The notes: generated from the letters alone by a model not told the origin. A stretch of DNA of 58,727 bases from Bacillus sp. SM2101 (GCF_018588585.1 NZ_JAEUFG010000026.1:1-58727); one strand, 5' to 3'; shown: positions 35,598 through 45,204, numbered from the stretch's first letter. Numbers and translations are program-made.

Positions 35598-36143
35598 TTG
35601 ACTACTTTTGTCGTTGACACAAAAACTCACTTCCTTATAACTACACTTCCAGTAGGCATTCCAGCCGCTTTCTCAGGGCCTCCTCAATCTTTAACACCAG
35701 ATGGCAAGCTTGTTTATACTATTAATGTAAATGGCCGTTCAGTATCTGTTATTGATACAAAGACACATTCAGTAATTGCTACGATTCAATTTGATGCTTC
35801 TACCCTTCCACAAGCTATTGATACTTCTCCAGATGGCAAATTAGTTTACGTTACTACAAATCTAGGTACTGTACCTGTTCTTGATGTAAAAACTCATTCA
35901 ATAATCGCTACAGTTTCTATAGGAGAACTCCCTCTTACTTCGGTAAAGTTTACACCAGATGGAAAGCTTGCTTATGTTTTAGGTTTCAGAAGTTCTGAGC
36001 CCGGTACTCTCTCAGTTATTGATACAAAAACTCACACAGTTGTTGCTACTCTGATTCTTCCAGAAGATAGCACATTACCGTTATTTATTTCTTTTACACC
36101 AGATGGAAAATTAGCCTATATAAACGCAGGTACAACCAATTAA
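35598..36143 (+). CDS. Short YVTN-type beta-propeller protein (4 repeats)
   Basis: The 181-aa product is made of the same propeller repeats as the genes at 14540 and 15670 (VIDTKTHSVIATI, FTPDGKLAYV). It has only four to five repeats instead of eight, so a full propeller cannot be closed by one chain. It may be a truncated paralogue or may assemble from several subunits. The TTG start follows AGAGGTG. The N-terminal residues differ from MVLAYV and lack a first strand, which favours truncation. Repeat identity within this copy is high. Confidence 0.65.
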   Translation: MTTFVVDTKTHFLITTLPVGIPAAFSGPPQSLTPDGKLVYTINVNGRSVSVIDTKTHSVIATIQFDASTLPQAIDTSPDGKLVYVTTNLGTVPVLDVKTHSIIATVSIGELPLTSVKFTPDGKLAYVLGFRSSEPGTLSVIDTKTHTVVATLILPEDSTLPLFISFTPDGKLAYINAGTTN

Positions 36144-36215
36144 ATAGTATTCAAGCGCCATGGTCATCCCAAGTTTAAAATATCATCATTATTTTATTTA
36201 TTTTGATCTTCCTTA

Positions 36216-36290
36216 AAGGCTGTTTTCACATATGTTGTTGTTTATAAAAGATAAACACGTATACAACTTTGTTAACGGGAAAACAGCGAT
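36216..36290 (+). repeat. MITE-like repeat, copy G (short)
   Basis: The left end AGGCTGTTTTCACATATGTTG and the block AAACACGTATACAAC resemble the left half of the family. The right end is not recognisable. Confidence 0.4.
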
Positions 36291-36456
36291 TGACATTAGC
36301 CATTTAGGAATATATTTAATTCTTATTTCCATTAAAACTCACTTGAATTTTTTCCTACCCCATCTTAATATAAATTGAACTAATCTACTAATAGATCTCA
36401 TGACATTGATTGAAATGGGGTCTATTGACCAAAAAATGATAAAAGGATTCACTATT

Positions 36457-36741
36457 ATGAACTACATAAAGTACTTTCAATTCAAATGTATATTTTATAT
36501 TACTGTGTTTTTTCTTTTTGTTCTTGGTTCTATTAACATTAAAAAACCTTTCTCAGCTCTTACGAAAGTTGATCTTCTTCAAATAGGGTTAATTTTCTTT
36601 TTATCAGCATTAAGTTTATATGACGAGATTTCAGAGCGTTTCTCTAATATACGACCCCTACAAAGGTTTATATTGTCTACATTCTCTTTTTTACTAGCTA
36701 CCATTCTAGGTGGAATGATTGCTTTTCCTCTAGTAAAATAA
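36457..36741 (+). CDS. Small membrane protein, 94 aa
   Basis: The product has three hydrophobic helices (CIFYITVFFLFVLGSI, LLQIGLIFFLSALSLY, FILSTFSFLLATILGGMI) joined by short basic loops. I take the ATG at 36457, with AGGA nine bases upstream, because upstream starts add a non-hydrophobic extension. It has no recognised family. It lies between the propeller gene and the convergent HD gene. Confidence 0.6.
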   Translation: MNYIKYFQFKCIFYITVFFLFVLGSINIKKPFSALTKVDLLQIGLIFFLSALSLYDEISERFSNIRPLQRFILSTFSFLLATILGGMIAFPLVK

Positions 36742-36811
36742 ATTGAGAATGATAATTGAGGCTATTTTGTTCAAATTTAATTATGAACACCTAAAACAAC
36801 TTACATATTGA

Positions 36812-37927
36812 TTAAGAGTCATTTAATGAATAGACACGATATTTTGCTGGTATTTCAGTGATATTTTGTATATGCTTAGAAACTTGTAAAATATCAACAA
36901 TTTCTTCACCATTACTAACATAAATCTCCCCAGTATATGAACAATAATTTCTGTTTTCTTTAATAACAATCCCAGTAGAAGAAGACATATCCATATAGGA
37001 TTCATCATATTTTACACTGTCAGTTGATGATAAATATAGTGTGGCTAACTTACTCAATTGCTCATGTTCTTTTACATGACTTAATATGAAAACTTCATCC
37101 ACAAGCATTTTATCGTGCAGAGTAAGAAAATCTTCTGTTTGTAGTATTTCAGATTTCAACACGTTTGAGAGCGATTGTGATTGAAGATGAATGTCTTCAT
37201 GTACAACTGTTTTAAAAATTTCTTGTATAAGCAGATCCTTACCAACAACAAAAGGATGACCGAAGCCATACTTGTATAAACTCTCCTTCATGCTTATCAT
37301 TCGTTCTATTTGAGGAACTGCGGAGACATCAATCATTAAAGTATTTCCTTTCAACCGAAGGGAATCAATTAAAATATCAATGTCATAAGGATTAATGTGT
37401 AAGTGAGAATAATATAAATCTCTATTCCAAAAATCAAGCTGATCGAGTGATAGTGAACCAAATAGAATTTCTTCAATGATTTTATACTTACTACCACCTT
37501 TTAATATATGTAAAACATCGTTCAGTAAGTTTGGTGTTCGGTCTAATATATTTCTGATTTCTGCGTTTTCGCTAATGATTCGAAGCGTTACTTCTCCATG
37601 ATCATGACCTGATATGAGTTGGAAGCAATGTGAAAAGGGACCATGACCGATATCATGTAATAATGCTGCAACTTTAGCAAGTTTTTTTTCATACTGAGTA
37701 AGAGAAATGTCTCCCCGTGCACTTAGGCTAGAGATAACTCGCTTCAGCAATTCATAGATTCCTAGGGAATGCTCAAACCTAGTATGAATTGCTTCGTTAT
37801 GTAGAAAAAATGTATTACCTTGCTGTTTAATGAGAGATAACCTTTGAAATGCTTTCGTTTTAACTATTTCTATCATGTCTTCATCTTCAATTAGGATTGT
37901 CTTATAAATGGAATCATTGACTATCAT
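36812..37927 (-). CDS. HD-domain metal-dependent phosphohydrolase (YwfO/SAMHD1-like)
   Basis: The 371-aa product has the HD signature of dNTPase-related proteins: TRFEHSLGIYELL, then LLHDIGHGPFSHCF (the His-Asp metal pair), and SLDQLDFWNRDLY with a later Asp. This resembles YwfO-type enzymes more than the cGAMP or YfbR types. It should hydrolyse a nucleotide or related phosphate ester using a divalent metal, but its substrate is not readable. AGGAGG precedes the ATG. It is a single-gene unit. Confidence 0.85.
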   Translation of the reverse strand: MIVNDSIYKTILIEDEDMIEIVKTKAFQRLSLIKQQGNTFFLHNEAIHTRFEHSLGIYELLKRVISSLSARGDISLTQYEKKLAKVAALLHDIGHGPFSHCFQLISGHDHGEVTLRIISENAEIRNILDRTPNLLNDVLHILKGGSKYKIIEEILFGSLSLDQLDFWNRDLYYSHLHINPYDIDILIDSLRLKGNTLMIDVSAVPQIERMISMKESLYKYGFGHPFVVGKDLLIQEIFKTVVHEDIHLQSQSLSNVLKSEILQTEDFLTLHDKMLVDEVFILSHVKEHEQLSKLATLYLSSTDSVKYDESYMDMSSSTGIVIKENRNYCSYTGEIYVSNGEEIVDILQVSKHIQNITEIPAKYRVYSLNDS

Positions 37928-38393
37928 TTCTACCTCCTGAGTTTAAACTGTAACTATATGATTCTCCAATGCTATGGCAATAACATTATACCAAGGTAAA
38001 CAAAAAATTAACATAAAATGTTATTTGTTAATTTGTAGGTATATCTTATTACAGGATGTGTTCTTAATTATTGTTAAATTTTTATAAAAGAAAAAACGTT
38101 GACCATTTGAATAATGTATGAATAGAAATATCAACCTATAAGATCATAAAAATTCGCAAATCAAACCCTAATCGTTAAATCTAGTATTGTTAGTTTCTAA
38201 TGATGTATGGGCAAGTTTGTGAAGTCACTACCTTCCAATACTAGCATTTCGACTGTATAAATTTGTAAAGTCTTAGCTATTAATCTACGTTGCTTTTATT
38301 AAAATATTTCAAAAGATGAATATAGTAAAATTAGTTTATCTGAAGGTATGAGTAAAAATTGAATAAACTTTATTTAAAAAATTTGTTTACAGG
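37928..38393. other. Intergenic region, nothing clear except the ECF promoter at its right end
   Basis: This AT-rich gap separates the divergent HD and sigma-factor genes. I found no ORF, repeat or RNA gene beyond the ECF-type promoter listed at 38394. Confidence 0.35.
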
Positions 38394-38419
38394 TGTCACA
38401 AAATGAACTTTCAAACGAC
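38394..38419 (+). promoter_or_regulatory. Candidate ECF-type (SigX-like) autoregulatory promoter
   Basis: TGTCAC and CGAC are spaced by 16 bases about 35-60 bases before the sigma gene, close to a TGTAAC-N16/17-CGAC pattern. The match is partial (one mismatch at -35). Confidence 0.4.
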
Positions 38420-38451
38420 TGATTAAATATAAAACAGGAAAGAAGGTGATG

Positions 38452-38985
38452 ATGGGATTGAACGAAGATAAGCAGCAACTTGTAATGGATTGGTACGAAA
38501 AATATTATGACGACGTGTACCGCTTTATTCTCTTTATGCTTGGTGATAAACAATGCTGTGAAGATCTAGTTCATGACACATTCGTGCGTGCGTATATTTC
38601 ATATGACAAATTTGGCAACCGCTCGAATATAAAAACATGGTTGTTCAGCATTGCCAAGCATTTGGTAATTGATGAAATTCGCAAACGAAAGAGAAGAAGG
38701 CTTGTTTCGGTAGTTAAAGAGATTCCTTCACCTATTAATATCGAACAGTATATTGAAAATAAAGAAGCGGTCATGCAATTAATGAAGTCTATTCAAGAAT
38801 TAAAACCAAATTACCGACTAGTAATTATTTTAAAGAAAGTGGAGGAGTGTTCAACAAGAGAAATTGCAGAAAGTCTTGGCTGGTCCGAAGCAAAAGTACG
38901 TAAAACATTGTCAAGAGCATTGCAATTACTTAAAAAAATGAAAGGAATCGAAGAAGGAGGCGGCCGTATTGAACAAACATTTTGA
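38452..38985 (+). CDS. ECF sigma factor (SigX-like)
   Basis: The 177-aa product has the two ECF regions: sigma-2 (YDDVYRFILFMLGDKQCCEDLVHDTFVRAY, listed here in two parts by region) with IKTWLFSIAKHLVIDEIRK, and sigma-4 (ECSTREIAESLGWSEAKVRK). It lacks sigma-3. It redirects RNA polymerase to stress or envelope promoters. I choose ATG 38452 because AGAAGG lies six bases upstream. The next gene overlaps its end by 17 bases and is probably its anti-sigma factor. A matching promoter is present upstream, suggesting autoregulation. Confidence 0.85.
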   Translation: MGLNEDKQQLVMDWYEKYYDDVYRFILFMLGDKQCCEDLVHDTFVRAYISYDKFGNRSNIKTWLFSIAKHLVIDEIRKRKRRRLVSVVKEIPSPINIEQYIENKEAVMQLMKSIQELKPNYRLVIILKKVEECSTREIAESLGWSEAKVRKTLSRALQLLKKMKGIEEGGGRIEQTF

Positions 38986-39880
38986 CGACCAATGGAAGCT
39001 GCTCCAACAAATTGGACCAACGAAAAATCAAAAAGATAAGATGAGAACAAGGCTTTTGAAATCTATTCAAGATCACCAGGTTGTTCACACGCCAAGACGG
39101 GCATTTCTATTAAAAAATTTCATCGCTGCTGCAATCCTACTAATGATTTGTGGAAGTTTTTTATGGCTGATTCTAGAAGAAAGTGCACAGCCACGAACGG
39201 CATATGAAGAATCATTTGAGTATAATCAGCTCAGCTGGATGTTAACTGATGTCTATCCCGAGAAAACTGGTGACGATATTCTTCTTTATAGGAAAGATGA
39301 TCCAGTTGAAGTAGGTACGGTGGCAGAAGTTTCTGAAGAGGAGAAACAAGAGTTAGTTCATTCATTACCAATGTTTGTGGAAGAAACGCTTGAGAATTTT
39401 CCTTATCCAATGACTATGTATATTGAACATGCTAAGACGATGGATGCTGCGTTACGATATCACTTCTTTGTTGAATTTACGGATGGGAATTGGGTTCACA
39501 TTACATTTGATTACCCAAAGCTTGAATATGCTGAAATTTTTCACGCTATGTCCACTTTGGAACTTAAAGAGAAAGAACCATATGTTCATAATGAACAGCT
39601 CTATGTCACACACGGCTATGATGACTTGTTGTATCCTGCTGGATTAGAGCCGATTTCCATTTCCCGTGAGAAAGAACATTATTACTGGGCAAATGCTTCG
39701 AAAAGTGTATATTTTGACTACGTAGATAAAATTGTTAATGGACTTGGAGGTTGGGAGTTGCGATCTGTAAAAGGGCTTACTTATACACTTGTTCAAGAAA
39801 GATTTGAAACAGAATTATCAATCACTTTAGATAGCAAAGAAATAGCATATGAGTTTGTTTATCATGATCAAGACGAGTAG
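38969..39880 (+). CDS. Putative membrane anti-sigma factor
   Basis: The 303-aa product overlaps the sigma gene and has a single transmembrane helix (about residues 49-66: FIAAAILLMICGSFLWLI). The short basic cytosolic part would bind the sigma factor, and the larger outside domain carries a strand-rich, Glu/Tyr-rich region. The TTG at 38969 is preceded by GGAGGCGG. The single-pass topology and sigma-gene overlap are typical of anti-sigma factors. The N-terminal part lacks a visible zinc-binding motif, so it may be a different anti-sigma type. Confidence 0.75.
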   Translation: MNKHFDDQWKLLQQIGPTKNQKDKMRTRLLKSIQDHQVVHTPRRAFLLKNFIAAAILLMICGSFLWLILEESAQPRTAYEESFEYNQLSWMLTDVYPEKTGDDILLYRKDDPVEVGTVAEVSEEEKQELVHSLPMFVEETLENFPYPMTMYIEHAKTMDAALRYHFFVEFTDGNWVHITFDYPKLEYAEIFHAMSTLELKEKEPYVHNEQLYVTHGYDDLLYPAGLEPISISREKEHYYWANASKSVYFDYVDKIVNGLGGWELRSVKGLTYTLVQERFETELSITLDSKEIAYEFVYHDQDE

Positions 39881-40031
39881 CTATATAAGTTACTAAAGTT
39901 TATTGTTAATGAAAATAAATTAGCATAGTTAGATTTTATGCTGTACAATTGGAAAATATATTAAAATATACCTTTTATATAATGTCTGTTTCAATTATAA
40001 TAAATATAATCTTTCAAACGGGGTGAATGAA

Positions 40032-40061
40032 ATGTCTTATCGTATTGTTCGAAGTAATTAG
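40032..40061 (+). CDS. Putative leader peptide of the methyltransferase gene, 9 aa
   Basis: ATG preceded by GGGGTGA encodes MSYRIVRSN and ends at TAG. The stop codon is the first base group of the three-way junction described next. The layout (short ORF, structured RNA, terminator, gene) is that of ribosome-controlled attenuators. The role is inferred. Confidence 0.5.
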   Translation: MSYRIVRSN

Positions 40062-40125
40062 TTTTCGGGCTGGGCAAAAACGCGTACCAGCCATCAAGGG
40101 TGAAGTCTGCCCTTTTGTCGAAAAC
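40061..40125 (+). promoter_or_regulatory. Three-way-junction RNA upstream of methyltransferase gene
   Basis: An outer stem (GTTTTCG with CGAAAAC) encloses two hairpins: GGCTGG with CCAGCC, and AAGGG with CCCTT. All three stems are perfect in their core. Such compact junctions usually mark riboswitches or structured leaders. It begins at the leader stop codon and is followed by a terminator at 40171. Confidence 0.55.
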
Positions 40126-40170
40126 GAAATCTTTGAACAGTGTCGAGAGTCATTAACATACTTTTTAAAG

Positions 40171-40220
40171 CCAAGGCACTGGACTGTATTTTAAGTAAGT
40201 CTGTGAGTCTTGGTTTTTTA
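40171..40220 (+). terminator. Terminator/attenuator before methyltransferase gene
   Basis: CCAAG with CTTGG and the flanking GGACT/AGTCT arms form a long imperfect stem followed by TTTTTT, 25 bases before the gene start. Confidence 0.65.
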
Positions 40221-40244
40221 TATTTGAAAGGTGGATAAATAAAA

Positions 40245-40994
40245 ATGAACGAATTAGAATATAAAGATTTTTATGACAAAGTTGGAAAAGTAAATGGTTG
40301 GGATTTTAGTAAATTGAAGTCCACTTCAGAAGGGGTAAAATGGCATTTTTACGATGAAGTTGTGAAAAGGTGCAAATCTTCTGATGTATTGCTTGATATT
40401 GGTACAGGTGGCGGAGAAAATGTGTTGAAAATTGCTCGTTCAGCAAATTTCTTGGTTGGAGTAGATATCTCTAGTGGAATGATGGAAACAGCTCAAGCAA
40501 ATCTTGCGAAATCAAATGTTTCAAATGTACGATTTTGTCAATTACCATCGGATAATTTACAATTTCCTGCAGAGTTTTTTGATATCGTTTCATGCTGTCA
40601 TGCCCCATTTAATGCAAAGGAAATTTCAAAGGTATTAAAGAAAGGCGGAATTTTTTTAACTCAACAAGTCAGTGAAGGCGACAAACAAAATTTAAAAACA
40701 GCATTTGGTCGCGGACAATCGTTTGGAGAAAAGGATGGAGCATTACAAGAAAGATATGTACAAGAATTAATCAAAGCAGGTTTTTCAAATGTCCAAACCT
40801 TCGATGAAAATGCTCTTGTTTATTACGAAAGGCCGGAAGACCTTATTTTTCTGTTAAAGCATACACCTATTATTCCTAGATTTGGAGAGGAAAAACAAGA
40901 CTTAGACATATTGAAGGGCTTCATAGAAAAAAATAGTACTAATAAAGGAATTTGTTCAAACTCTAAACGATATCTCATAATAGCAACAAAATAA
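40245..40994 (+). CDS. Class I SAM-dependent methyltransferase
   Basis: The 249-aa product has the SAM-binding motif I (VLLDIGTGGGENVLKIA), an acidic end to strand 2 (VGVDISSGMM), and post-motif residues PSDNLQFPAEFFDIVSC. Substrate class cannot be read; the family includes metabolite and rRNA methylases. AAAGGTGG precedes the ATG. A leader peptide, a three-way junction and a terminator lie upstream, which hints that translation or antibiotic stress controls it. A Cys/His-containing HAPFN follows motif IV. Confidence 0.82.
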   Translation: MNELEYKDFYDKVGKVNGWDFSKLKSTSEGVKWHFYDEVVKRCKSSDVLLDIGTGGGENVLKIARSANFLVGVDISSGMMETAQANLAKSNVSNVRFCQLPSDNLQFPAEFFDIVSCCHAPFNAKEISKVLKKGGIFLTQQVSEGDKQNLKTAFGRGQSFGEKDGALQERYVQELIKAGFSNVQTFDENALVYYERPEDLIFLLKHTPIIPRFGEEKQDLDILKGFIEKNSTNKGICSNSKRYLIIATK

Positions 40995-41772
40995 TAGAAT
41001 AGAGTTTTATAACTATACACGCATTCATGATGTGATAAATTATACTGCCAATTGCTTATGAGAAGCTTATAATATATAGAAAAATCACTGCTTATGAGTG
41101 AATCCCCCTATTCAGCAAAGGGTACAAACTTACAAACGTTAACAGAATATGAAGACAATTCACTGTGAGCATTTTCTTAATAAGTATATGAACTTGATTC
41201 TTGGATGATAAATCCCAATATGTCTTGTATAAATTACATATTGGGATTAAATTATGCAATCGGTCGTTAAGATAGGCCCTATTATGTTATTTGAATAATG
41301 TAGTTCATATTTTATAAGATCAGCTTCTATAACCTCCTATAAGTCTTTTGCACGAATTCTGCCAATCCATTTTTCATTCTTACACTATTCTTTCAAACTA
41401 TGTCAGTTCAAAATGATAACTTATCAAAATTTTACTATTATAGTATTTTTTTATACGTAATTGTGCAACTTATACATCACATCATTCGTCAAACATAAAA
41501 GGGGGAGTATCAAGAAAACAATTTACTTTTCGATATATTCAGAGTTGGTTAATTTACAAATTTAATAGTGAATGGTACACGATTTTAAGAGAGTGGGTAA
41601 CACTGGAGTTCAAACTAAATGATGTCCCTCCTCTTAAGACAGCATAGGCAATAAAGGAAAAGAAATTGAATTTAAAAGTCATAAGTTAATTCAACGCTAT
41701 GGTCTGTTTGTATAGTTGAATATGCTATAAAAACTTGATAATAATGGAAAAATAATTATAGTAGGTGCATGG
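40995..41772. other. Intergenic region with an orphan perfect inverted repeat
   Basis: This long AT-rich gap contains a 13-bp perfect inverted repeat at 41211-41248 (AATCCCAATATGT and its complement) without a T-run. I see no ORF or repeat family elsewhere in it. Confidence 0.4.
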
Positions 41773-43926
41773 ATGAAAAAGAAACAGAAAAACAATAAGA
41801 AGAAAAGGAACCATCTCCCATTTCGGTTGAATGTGTTATTTTTTATCGTCTTTTTACTATTTTCAATATTGATTTTAAAGCTTGGACTTACTCAGATTGT
41901 TTATGGGGAAGATTATCGACGTGAAATTGAAAAAAAAGAAGAGGTGACGGTAAGTGCATCCGTTCCAAGAGGGAAAATATATGACAGGAATGGTAAAGTC
42001 ATTGTAGACAATTTACCGTTAAACGCAATCACATATACTGGCTATCAAGGTACAACTGCTGAGGAGCGTCTTAAGGTTGCGAGAGATCTAGCAATTTTCA
42101 TTGACAAAGATACTAAAGATGTTACTGAACGTGATAAAAAAGACTTTTGGATGTTAACTCATCCTGAAGAAGCTTTGGAAAAAGTAACAGATGCAGAATT
42201 AAAGAAACTAGATGATGGTGATCTTGAAGCAACAGATATATACAAGCTTCAGCTTAATAGAATTACAGAAGAGGAGCTTGCCACAATTACAGGCCAGGAG
42301 CTTGAAGTGCTTGCAATTTATCGTGAATTTAGTGGTTATGCACTCACACCACAAATTGTAAAAAGTAACAGTGAAAATAAGAATGATGAAGTTTCTGAAG
42401 AGGAGTATGCAGTTGTAAGTGAACATTTATCACAATTGCCAGGAGTAGATACGACGACAGATTGGGTGCGTGAATATCCGTACGGGGATACCTTTCGAAC
42501 AGTATTAGGAAATATTACATCATCCAAGGAAGGGTTACCTTCTGAAGTAGCTACCTATTATGTCGCTAAGGAATATAGTCGTAATGACCGTGTAGGTAAA
42601 AGCTATATTGAGAAGCAATACGAAGATGTTCTACATGGTCAAAAAGAGAAGGTTAAAAATATTACAGACAAGGCAGGTAATCCTCTTAATCAGGAAGTTA
42701 TTACAGAAGGTGCGAATGGTAAAGATCTTGTTCTTTCTATTGATATGGATTTGCAAATTGCAATTGAAAAAATTATTGAAGAGGAATTAGTAACTGCAAA
42801 AAGCAAATCGGGATCTGCATTTTTAGACCGTGCCTTTGTCGTTATGATGAACCCTACTACTGGTGAAGTACTATCATTAGCTGGGAAGCAATATGTGAAA
42901 AATGATCAAGGTGAAGTGGAATTTTTGGATTTTGCTAGGGGAACTTTTCAGTTGTCGTATGCGATGGGTTCAACAGTAAAAGGCGCGACAGTGTTAACAG
43001 GCTTTGAAACAAATACAATTAAACCAGGTACTACCTTTATTGATAGTCCATTGAATATTAATGGTTTACCAAAAGGATCATATAAAGTGTTAGGTCCTGT
43101 AAACGACCTTGATGCGCTTAAAAAATCTTCTAATGTCTACATGTTTCATACAGCAATTGGGGTAGGTGAAGGTAATTATGCTTATGGAAAACCATTGTAT
43201 ATAAATACAGCTGCTTTTGACACGTTTCGTTATTATTTTAGTCAATTTGGTCTAGGGGTAAAAACAGGGATTGATTTACCTGGGGAACAAACTGGCTTTG
43301 CTGGAACAGATACACTCCCAGGTTTATTATTGGATCTATCTATTGGGCAATATGACACGTATACACCACTCCAGCTAGCACAATATGTATCTACTATTGC
43401 TAATGGTGGTTACAGGGTGAAACCACAAATTGTCAAGGATATTCATCAACCATCTGATGGTCAAAATGGACTTGGTCCAATTTTAAAGGAATTTAAACCT
43501 GAAATCTTAAATAGAGTTGATATGAAAAAAGAGTATATTGAACAAGTGCAGGAGGGGTTTCGTCAAGTAATGCAAGAATCAGGAGGTACTGCTGTAGGTT
43601 CTTTTGGAGACAAACCGTATAAACCAGCTGGGAAAACAGGAACCGCTCAAGTAGATGTGGATAAGTCGGAAAATGTAGCTTATGCTCATAATTTAACTCT
43701 TATTGGTTATGCACCTTATGACAATCCAGAGGTTGCATTTTCGGTTGTCGCTCCTACTGCAGACTACGGGAATAGTAAAACCTCCATCAATTTAAACATA
43801 GGCGAGAGAATTTTAGATGAATACTTCAATTTAAAGCAAAACAGAGCCAATGGTACGGAACAAGAAGTTATCGATGAGGCTGAGTCTGAATTAACCGATC
43901 CCACAAGTGAAGAAGAAAATGAGTAG
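41773..43926 (+). CDS. Class B penicillin-binding protein (transpeptidase, PbpA/PbpH-like)
   Basis: The 717-aa product has an N-terminal membrane anchor (about residues 19-40), a dimerisation region beginning VPRGKIYDRNGKVIVDN, and the transpeptidase domain. Its active-site motifs are all present: MGSTVKGA (the Ser-x-x-Lys), SSN in KKSSNVYM, and GKTGTA (Lys-Thr-Gly). It crosslinks peptidoglycan outside the membrane during elongation or rod shape. Length matches PbpA (716) and PbpH (704). AGGTG precedes the ATG. It is a single-gene unit. Confidence 0.9.
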   Translation: MKKKQKNNKKKRNHLPFRLNVLFFIVFLLFSILILKLGLTQIVYGEDYRREIEKKEEVTVSASVPRGKIYDRNGKVIVDNLPLNAITYTGYQGTTAEERLKVARDLAIFIDKDTKDVTERDKKDFWMLTHPEEALEKVTDAELKKLDDGDLEATDIYKLQLNRITEEELATITGQELEVLAIYREFSGYALTPQIVKSNSENKNDEVSEEEYAVVSEHLSQLPGVDTTTDWVREYPYGDTFRTVLGNITSSKEGLPSEVATYYVAKEYSRNDRVGKSYIEKQYEDVLHGQKEKVKNITDKAGNPLNQEVITEGANGKDLVLSIDMDLQIAIEKIIEEELVTAKSKSGSAFLDRAFVVMMNPTTGEVLSLAGKQYVKNDQGEVEFLDFARGTFQLSYAMGSTVKGATVLTGFETNTIKPGTTFIDSPLNINGLPKGSYKVLGPVNDLDALKKSSNVYMFHTAIGVGEGNYAYGKPLYINTAAFDTFRYYFSQFGLGVKTGIDLPGEQTGFAGTDTLPGLLLDLSIGQYDTYTPLQLAQYVSTIANGGYRVKPQIVKDIHQPSDGQNGLGPILKEFKPEILNRVDMKKEYIEQVQEGFRQVMQESGGTAVGSFGDKPYKPAGKTGTAQVDVDKSENVAYAHNLTLIGYAPYDNPEVAFSVVAPTADYGNSKTSINLNIGERILDEYFNLKQNRANGTEQEVIDEAESELTDPTSEEENE

Positions 43927-44101
43927 TGATTGAGAGAGAGGGGCTAAATTTAGAAAATATCTATAAATTAGCTCCTCATATTAATTTGAAGGATTGTCAT
44001 TCTTAGATAGTTTGCACTAGTCTACTATAATTTTCTTTTTCTGTATTATGTATAACTACATTGAGAAAACAAACAACCTTTTATATGGGAGGATTCCGAT
44101 A

Positions 44102-44521
44102 TTGACCCCGATAAAAAAAGCTTATGGGTATGTTACTAGAATGAAAGAAGGAAAAACACAAGTTTTAGTCTTTCAACACCCAATATCTGCAGCTGGAATA
44201 CAAATACCAAAAGGCACAGTTAAACCTCATGAAAGTACTTATCATGCTGTAATAAGAGAAATTGAAGAAGAGACTGGGCTGAAAGATTTTCATATTGAAT
44301 ATTTAATTGCTCAAGACTTATGGGAAAATGATGACGGTGCTATACATCATCGGTTTTTTTATAAAATTTCTGTAACGACTGCATCAAGTGAATGGGACTA
44401 CGAGCCAACAGGCGGAGAGGAGGAAGAAGGACTAACGTTCCATTTTTTCTGGATTTCTTCAGAAAATGAGGTTGAACTTATTAGAGGACATGGTGATTAT
44501 TTAAAGCTTGTCTTTGATTGA
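44102..44521 (+). CDS. Nudix hydrolase
   Basis: The 139-aa product contains the Nudix box GTVKPHESTYHAVIREI with EEETGL (Gly-x5-Glu-x7-Arg-Glu-x-x-Glu-Glu-x-Gly), which binds the metal and diphosphate. The substrate is unknown. The TTG at 44102 was chosen because GGGAGG lies nine bases upstream; the upstream ATG at 44048 lacks a ribosome binding site. It is a stand-alone gene after the PBP. Confidence 0.82.
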   Translation: MTPIKKAYGYVTRMKEGKTQVLVFQHPISAAGIQIPKGTVKPHESTYHAVIREIEEETGLKDFHIEYLIAQDLWENDDGAIHHRFFYKISVTTASSEWDYEPTGGEEEEGLTFHFFWISSENEVELIRGHGDYLKLVFD

Positions 44522-44803
44522 ACATTGCATCTATGCATCCCTAACTTAAGTGATATGTGGAACATTTGTTATTGAACATTGTATTAGCGATCGGAAATCG
44601 ACACACCAGCGTTATATAACTTTAATGAATGTACTGCTGAGGTATTAATTTTATACTAAGTAATTCAAAAGGCATGATTTATTATGGTATGTCACTTTAT
44701 TAAAATTTGCAGATATATATATACTACTGATTATATAATCCTTAAGTGTAACAAATAAAGTTTTTAACGAACCAAGAAGGCTTGTAATGGCTAGGACAAT
44801 ATC

Positions 44804-45064
44804 ATGATTCAAACTTTATTTTTTGGGGAGAACGTACGAGAGAATTACCCTCAACAAGCATTAACATATTTATATGCAGAATCGTTTATTGCCTGTCAGC
44901 TTGGGAGTCTATTAGAATTGTGTATAATCGCGCTATATGCCATTAAAAGACTTATAACTAACGGAAACGTTATGAATGATAATGACTTATTTTCTAAAAA
45001 TACAGATATGATTATTGGGAAAACACGACGAAGGCTGATACATATGAGTCGTAGTTTAATGTAG
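44804..45064 (+). CDS. Possible hypothetical protein, 86 aa
   Basis: The ORF has a weak but acceptable AGGA site seven bases before ATG. The product is moderately hydrophobic at 30-50 (CQLGSLLELCIIALYAI) and ends basic. It has no recognised family and could be a chance ORF. Gap sequence around it shows nothing else. Confidence 0.25.
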   Translation: MIQTLFFGENVRENYPQQALTYLYAESFIACQLGSLLELCIIALYAIKRLITNGNVMNDNDLFSKNTDMIIGKTRRRLIHMSRSLM

Positions 45065-45147
45065 TGAAAAATCGAAAAATTAAGAAATAATACATTGATA
45101 CTGCTAATGAAGTATGATATAGTAACTGGAAATTAGAGGTGATAAAC

Positions 45148-45204
45148 ATGACCTATTGTATAAGTTTTATTTCATTCGAACAATTTCATCATCATAACAA
45201 TTAG
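45148..45204 (+). CDS. Putative histidine leader peptide, 18 aa
   Basis: The ORF MTYCISFISFEQFHHHNN starts at an ATG behind AGAGGTGA and ends with three consecutive CAT (His) codons just before the stop. It sits 266 bases upstream of a histidyl-tRNA synthetase-like gene with a hairpin and a strong terminator between. This is the arrangement of classical amino-acid attenuation, known mainly from the his operon of enteric bacteria, where slow His decoding exposes an antiterminator. In Firmicutes, T-box control is the usual solution, so this is unusual. Inferred, not proven. Confidence 0.6.
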   Translation: MTYCISFISFEQFHHHNN

